NCBI GenBank assembly: GCA_009785045.1
Contig: WQXC01000021.1
Coordinates: forward strand, 1-16,890
Reading direction: 5' to 3'
DNA length: 16,890 nt
Origin: Treponema sp.
GTDB taxonomy: Bacteria > Spirochaetota > Spirochaetia > Treponematales > Breznakiellaceae
In this document: positions 12,920 through 16,890 of the stretch, one piece after another
How the letters are laid out: the number at the start of each line of letters is the position of its first letter
How positions within the stretch are numbered: position 1 is the first letter of the stretch
Translations under genes and position numbers: made by a program
Notes under the pieces: generated by a model
Seen by the model: only the letters and a program-made list of their open reading frames with translations
Told to the model about the DNA's origin: nothing
Databases searched by the model: none

Positions 12920-15079
12920 ATGGCAACTGAAAAAGCTGTGAAAAAAAGCCCGGCAAAAAAGAAATCATCAAAACAGGAAAAACAAATTCTTGTTATTGTT
13001 GAATCTCCGGGGAAAGTAAAAACTATCGAGAAATATCTTGGCCCATCCTACAATGTTAAAGCATCAATGGGTCATCTTATCGATCTGCCAAAATCAAGGA
13101 CAGCGATAGATGTTGAACATAATTTTGAGCCTGAATATATTACCGTTCGCGGAAGAGCTAAAATTCTTAAAGAATTGCAAACAGACGCAAAAAAATCGGG
13201 CAAGGTATTGCTTGCATGTGATAATGACCGCGAGGGTGAGGCAATTGCGTGGCATTTAAGAAATGCAATTAATGCAAAAACAAACCAGGTGCCTATAGAA
13301 CGAATAAGTTTTAACGAAATTACACCTCAAGCCGTTAACGAAGCGGTTCTTAATCCGCGCGGTATTGATGAAGCAAAAGTAGCCGCGCAAAAAGCGCGCC
13401 GTGTACTTGACAGACTTGTAGGTTATAACCTTTCGCCGCTTCTGTGGAAAAAAGTTAAAAACGGACTTTCAGCAGGACGTGTTCAGTCTGTAGCATTACG
13501 GCTTATCTGCGAAAGGGAAAAAGAAGTAGACAGTTTTATTCCAGAAGAATACTGGACGCTTGAAGCTGATTTTAAAGCTGGTAAAACAGTTTATACAGCT
13601 CAGCTTGTTTTATGGAATAACAATAAACCGGAACTAAAAAATGAATCGGAAGTAAAATCTATTATCGAAAAAATACAAAACAATGAATGTTTGGTATCTG
13701 ATGTGCGCGAAACTGATAAAACAATCCGGCCAAAAGCGCCTTTTACAACTTCGCAGCTTCAGCAGACAGCGGCAAACCGGCTTGGCTTTACTTCGAGAAA
13801 AACCATGCAGGTTGCGCAGCAGTTATATGAAGGTGTAGCGATTGGAGCATCCAGAGTTGGTCTTATTACATATATGCGTACAGACAGCGTTCGTATATCA
13901 AATACTGCACTGGAAGATGTCAGAACATGGCTGGGAAAAAATTATCCGAATGAACTGCCGGAGAAAGCTGTTGAATATACAGTCGGAAAAAATGCTCAGG
14001 ATGCGCACGAAGCAATAAGACCTACTTATACAGAATATACTCCGGAATCAATAAAAGAAAACCTTACAAAAGATCAACTGCGTCTTTATACGATTATCTG
14101 GGAAAGATTTGTATCCAGCCAGATGAACAATGCAAAAAGCAGAACCATCAGCGTTGATATAAAAGTAACTTCAAGCTCCGGAAATTCTGCAGACGAAGGA
14201 CTTTTCCGTGTAAGCGGTACTAAGCTTCTGGAAAAAGGTTTTTACAGAGTTATTAAACTTCTTTCCTCCAAGGAAGAAAACAGCGGCTCCTGCCCGGCAT
14301 TAAAAACCGGCGAAAAAGTAAATGTAGAAAAGTTCAGGAGTGAACAGCACTTTACACAGGGGCCGGCGCGTTATTCAGACGCTTCGATTGTGCGGACTCT
14401 GGAAGAAAAAGGAATAGGACGTCCTTCTACATATGCTTCGATTATTTCTGTATTGCTGGATCGTTACTATGTTACTCGTTCAAACAAACAGCTTGTGCCG
14501 ACTATTTTGGGCAAATTGATTTTTGAAGTGCTTGTAGAACATTTCCCGCTTTATGTAGACGCAGATTTTACTGCATCCATGGAAACAAAACTTGACGAAG
14601 TGGAAGAAAACAGAGTTAGCTGGCCGGAAATGATCAGGGAATTCTGGGATCCGTTTAAAACAACAGTAGATGATGTCAGTAAAACAATTGAATCATACAA
14701 GGGTACTCTGGATGAAAAAACAGATTTTCTATGCGAAAAATGCGGTAAAAATTTATATAAAAAACTTGGGCGGTTTGGATTTTTTCTGGCTTGCTCAGGG
14801 TTTCCGGAATGCCGCAATACAAAATCAATACCGCTTGCAAAATGTCCAAAGTGCCAGGGCGATGTAGTTGCCAGAAAAACAAAGGGCAGAGGCAAGGAAT
14901 TTTACGGTTGTACAAATTATCCGGACTGTGATTTTATCAGCCACTTTAAGCCCATTAAACAGGATTGTCCAAAGTGCGGTTTCTTTATGGTTGAAAAATA
15001 TGACAAGAAAAACGGCGCACACAAGGTTTGTATAAACCCGGATTGTGATTATCTGCACAGCGCGGAAGGAGAAGAATAA
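12920..15079 (+). CDS. topA: TopA, type IA DNA topoisomerase I
   Basis: TopA relaxes negative supercoils by transient single-strand cleavage. The 719-residue protein starts with a Lys-rich tail (residues 1-21), then the Toprim domain with E28 in VESPGK and the metal-binding D101-N-D103-R-E105 motif. The active-site tyrosine is Y318 in GLITYMRTDS. The C-terminus carries three four-cysteine zinc ribbons: CEKCGK...CSGFPEC, CPKCQG...CTNYPDC and CPKCGF...CINPDC. All catalytic residues are present, and the arrangement matches canonical bacterial TopA. The ATG at 12920 has an AAGGA site at 12909-12913, seven bases upstream. It is followed after four bases by xerC. Confidence 0.97.
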   Translation: MATEKAVKKSPAKKKSSKQEKQILVIVESPGKVKTIEKYLGPSYNVKASMGHLIDLPKSRTAIDVEHNFEPEYITVRGRAKILKELQTDAKKSGKVLLACDNDREGEAIAWHLRNAINAKTNQVPIERISFNEITPQAVNEAVLNPRGIDEAKVAAQKARRVLDRLVGYNLSPLLWKKVKNGLSAGRVQSVALRLICEREKEVDSFIPEEYWTLEADFKAGKTVYTAQLVLWNNNKPELKNESEVKSIIEKIQNNECLVSDVRETDKTIRPKAPFTTSQLQQTAANRLGFTSRKTMQVAQQLYEGVAIGASRVGLITYMRTDSVRISNTALEDVRTWLGKNYPNELPEKAVEYTVGKNAQDAHEAIRPTYTEYTPESIKENLTKDQLRLYTIIWERFVSSQMNNAKSRTISVDIKVTSSSGNSADEGLFRVSGTKLLEKGFYRVIKLLSSKEENSGSCPALKTGEKVNVEKFRSEQHFTQGPARYSDASIVRTLEEKGIGRPSTYASIISVLLDRYYVTRSNKQLVPTILGKLIFEVLVEHFPLYVDADFTASMETKLDEVEENRVSWPEMIREFWDPFKTTVDDVSKTIESYKGTLDEKTDFLCEKCGKNLYKKLGRFGFFLACSGFPECRNTKSIPLAKCPKCQGDVVARKTKGRGKEFYGCTNYPDCDFISHFKPIKQDCPKCGFFMVEKYDKKNGAHKVCINPDCDYLHSAEGEE

Positions 15080-15083
15080 AGTT

Positions 15084-15986
15084 ATGATTCAGGACTATTT
15101 AAAATATGTGCAATCAGTAAAAGGAGGGGCAGAAAGGACTGTCGAAGCCTACAGGAACGACCTTTTACGTTATGAGAATTACTGTAATAACAACGATATA
15201 AGCGTACAAAGCGCTGAGCCTTACGAAGTGCAGAAATTTATAGCAGATTTATCTGCAGAAAGAATGTCAGCAGCAAGCGTTAACCGCTGTCTCTCCTCGA
15301 TTCGGGGTTTTTACCGCTGGATGATTCGTTTTAACAAGCGCGATGATAATCCATGTTCTTCTTTACGAAATATAAAAATGCCCGTTAAGCTTCCGCATGT
15401 ATTATGGGAAAATGAAATGGCCGATTTTGCAGCGCTGCCTGTTTCTACAGGGATTCTTTGGCCGGAAAGGGATAAAGCTCTTATTATGGCAATGTATTCA
15501 GGGGGCTTACGTATCAGCGAAGTTGTTTCACTTTCCATGGCAAGTATTTCTGCGGATTTAGATGAAGCAAAAATAACAGGAAAAGGCGGAAAGGAACGTT
15601 ATGTGTTTTTTTCGGATGAAGCAATTGCGGCAATCATGGAATATCTTCCGCAAAGAGCAGCAAGGCTTAGAATGGCAGGTATGGACAGTAAAAAAAGCGC
15701 ATTGTTTATAAGCAGAAAAGGACAGTCAATATCTGTTCCTGGTGTACGCTGGATAATTTCACGTTATGCGCAGCATTCTGGGCTTGGTAAGAATATTCAT
15801 CCGCATGCGCTGCGTCACAGTTTTGCGACACACATGGTTAATTCTGGGTGCGATGTACGCGTTGTTCAGGAGATGCTAGGTCATTCAAGTATTTCCACCA
15901 CGCAGCGTTATACCCATGTTAATCTGGAAAAACTTAAAAATGTTTACGCGAAAGCACATCCGCACGCGCAAGGAGCATCATTATGA
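15084..15986 (+). CDS. xerC: Tyrosine recombinase XerC, second copy (topA-hslV context)
   Basis: This 300-residue recombinase has an intact catalytic set: R143 in YSGGLRISEVVSL, K167 in GKGGKER, H241 and R244 in HALRH, H267 in MLGHSSISTTQ and nucleophile Y276. The C-terminal tail NVYAKAHPHA resembles that of XerC. The position between topA and hslV matches codV/xerC in Bacillus-type genomes, which supports xerC. I start at ATG 15084, preceded by AAGGAG within the end of topA; an in-frame ATG at 15045 would overlap topA by 35 bp and add 13 residues unlike the family. It overlaps hslV by 4 bp (ATGA). Confidence 0.9.
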   Translation: MIQDYLKYVQSVKGGAERTVEAYRNDLLRYENYCNNNDISVQSAEPYEVQKFIADLSAERMSAASVNRCLSSIRGFYRWMIRFNKRDDNPCSSLRNIKMPVKLPHVLWENEMADFAALPVSTGILWPERDKALIMAMYSGGLRISEVVSLSMASISADLDEAKITGKGGKERYVFFSDEAIAAIMEYLPQRAARLRMAGMDSKKSALFISRKGQSISVPGVRWIISRYAQHSGLGKNIHPHALRHSFATHMVNSGCDVRVVQEMLGHSSISTTQRYTHVNLEKLKNVYAKAHPHAQGASL

Positions 15987-16522
15987 CAGAAAAAATTAAA
16001 AGCACAACGGTAATTGCCGTACGAAAAGACGGAAAAGTGGCAATGGCAGGCGATGGTCAGGTAACCATGGGAAATACCGTAATGAAAAATAATGCGCGTA
16101 AAGTCCGCCGGCTTATGGACGGAAAGGTACTGTGCGGTTTTGCAGGCGCAACAGCAGATGCATTTACTCTTTTTGACCGGTTTGAAGTAAAGCTAAAGGA
16201 ATACTCAGGCGACTTGGCAAGAGCCGCGGTAGAATTAGCAAAAGACTGGCGGATGGATCGTATACTAAGGCGGCTTGAAGCGCTTTTATTGGTAGCGGAT
16301 CATTCAAAAACTCTTTTAATATCCGGTACGGGAGATGTGATTGAACCTGCCGAAAAAGCTCTTGCAATTGGTTCAGGCGGTAATTATGCCTATGCAGCTG
16401 CATTGGCATTTTTGGAAGGCAGTAATCTTTCTGCAGCCGAAATTGCAGAAAAAAGTTTACAGATTGCAGGTAACATCTGTATTTATACAAATATGCAAAT
16501 AACAGTAGAGGAACTATCCTGA
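15983..16522 (+). CDS. hslV: HslV (ClpQ), peptidase subunit of the HslUV protease
   Basis: HslV is a proteasome-like threonine peptidase that forms a double hexamer gated by the HslU ATPase. The 179-residue protein has a 7-residue propeptide ending MTEKIKS, after which T8-T9-V-I-A-V aligns with the processed N-terminus, so T8 is the likely catalytic Thr1. Other conserved segments are AGDGQVTMGNTVMKNNARKVRR (with the active-site lysine), GFAGATADAFTLF, VELAKDWRMDR, IGSGGNYA and ICIYTN. Length and motifs are normal. The start lies in the end of xerC with AAGGAG eight bases upstream, and the stop shares one base with the hslU start (TGATG), so the two subunits are coupled. Confidence 0.96.
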   Translation: MTEKIKSTTVIAVRKDGKVAMAGDGQVTMGNTVMKNNARKVRRLMDGKVLCGFAGATADAFTLFDRFEVKLKEYSGDLARAAVELAKDWRMDRILRRLEALLLVADHSKTLLISGTGDVIEPAEKALAIGSGGNYAYAAALAFLEGSNLSAAEIAEKSLQIAGNICIYTNMQITVEELS

Positions 16523-16890
16523 TGGACGATAAAAAACAAATAACTGAAAAAAAGACCGATTACACACCAAGAGAGACAGTCGTTGAGCTGGATAAGTATA
16601 TTGTTGGTCAGAAAAAAGCAAAAAGAGCAGTTGCAGTAGCTCTGCGTAACCGTATAAGAAGACTAAAACTTGATCCTGAATTACGCGAAGATATTGCGCC
16701 TAAAAATATTCTCATGATAGGACCTACAGGCGTAGGAAAAACAGAAATCGCCCGCCGTCTTGCCAAGCTGGCAGGTTCGCCATTTTTAAAAGTAGAAGCG
16801 ACAAAATATACAGAAGTAGGTTATGTAGGAAGGGATGTTGAATCCATGGTTCGTGACTTAATGGCTGCAGGATTCCAGATGGTCAAACAG
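16522..16890 (+). CDS. hslU: HslU (ClpY), ATPase subunit of HslUV, N-terminal fragment
   Basis: The first 123 codons are present and the gene runs off the right edge. HslU is an AAA+ unfoldase that feeds substrates to HslV. The fragment has a polar leader (residues 1-13), the family start YTPRETVVELDKYIVGQ, the Walker A G67-P-T-G-V-G-K-T74, and the substrate-gripping pore loop G100-Y-V-G103 in TEVGYVGRDVESMVRDL. These motifs together separate HslU from ClpX. The missing part should contain the I domain, Walker B and the C-terminal tail that inserts into HslV. Confidence 0.95.
   Translation, partial: MDDKKQITEKKTDYTPRETVVELDKYIVGQKKAKRAVAVALRNRIRRLKLDPELREDIAPKNILMIGPTGVGKTEIARRLAKLAGSPFLKVEATKYTEVGYVGRDVESMVRDLMAAGFQMVKQ

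Noticed and set aside
14551..15058. Leftward frames opposite the topA zinc-ribbon region
   Set aside because: Their Cys/Pro/Leu-rich translations come from the antisense of the zinc-ribbon codons; there are no ribosome sites.
16164..16490. Leftward 108-codon frame opposite hslV
   Set aside because: It is antisense to a fully conserved hslV and has no ribosome site or protein-like pattern.
1..16890. dif site, tRNA or rRNA genes, insertion sequences
   Set aside because: I saw no convincing 28-bp dif-like sequence, no cloverleaf candidates, and no transposase or flanking inverted and target repeats. A covariance-model scan was not possible here.

Overview
The window carries a long rightward gene cluster from a spirochaete, most likely a Treponema-like organism. 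It is a compact division and cell wall (dcw) cluster that runs directly into recombination, topology and protease genes. The assignment rests on the trimmed gene order mraZ-rsmH-ftsL-murF-mraY-ftsW-ftsQ-ftsA-ftsZ, on an FtsZ with a treponeme-like NPERGERAALED segment (from memory of treponemal FtsZ sequences), and on a left flank of small hypothetical genes that I associate with Treponema genomes. No 16S or other decisive marker is present, so the genus is an inference.

Left flank (1-1303, all leftward). The first 33 codons of a probable AAA_14/DUF4143 ATPase run off the left edge. Upstream of it is a near-consensus promoter (TTGACT-16 bp-TATAAT) surrounded by three inverted repeats whose centres lie at 131, 171 and 211, exactly 40 bp apart. 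A 73-nt GC-rich hairpin (256-328) follows. Next come two overlapping genes: an 80-residue hypothetical protein, and a 230-residue protein with a possible PD-(D/E)XK-like N-terminal region and a probable winged-helix C-terminus. The small gene has a promoter placed so that its mRNA could be leaderless.

Control region (1304-1512). This holds a hairpin plus T-run, an AT-rich stretch, a strong promoter (TTGACG-16 bp-TAAAAT), and an MraZ box of four 5-bp elements at exact 10-bp intervals (1421, 1431, 1441, 1451). An 18-codon micro-ORF starts inside the last element and stops one base before mraZ.

Main cluster (1513-16890 and beyond, all rightward). Fifteen genes follow with junctions between an 11-bp overlap and a 31-bp gap, and I see no internal terminator. 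They are probably one very long transcription unit under MraZ control, although internal promoters cannot be excluded. MurF and MraY make the last cytoplasmic and first membrane-linked peptidoglycan precursors. FtsW polymerises septal glycan, FtsL-like and FtsQ proteins scaffold the divisome, and FtsA tethers the FtsZ ring to the membrane. RsmH (16S rRNA methylation) and MraZ (transcription factor) are the usual first genes. The classical cluster members ftsI, murE, murD, murG, murC and ddl are absent here.

After ftsZ come a XerC/D-family recombinase with a TTG start, a membrane-anchored TPR protein of unknown role, dprA, topA, a second recombinase (probably xerC), hslV and the start of hslU. 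The dprA-topA-xerC-hslV-hslU order matches the dprA/smf-topA-trmFO-codV-clpQ-clpY order known from Firmicutes, but without trmFO. The combination puts septum assembly, chromosome dimer resolution, DNA supercoiling and an HslUV protease into one cluster.

The parts least explained by known systems are the 40-bp-phased palindromes at the left edge, the hypothetical gene pair next to them, the micro-ORF in the MraZ box, and the long N-terminal extension and second candidate start of FtsZ.
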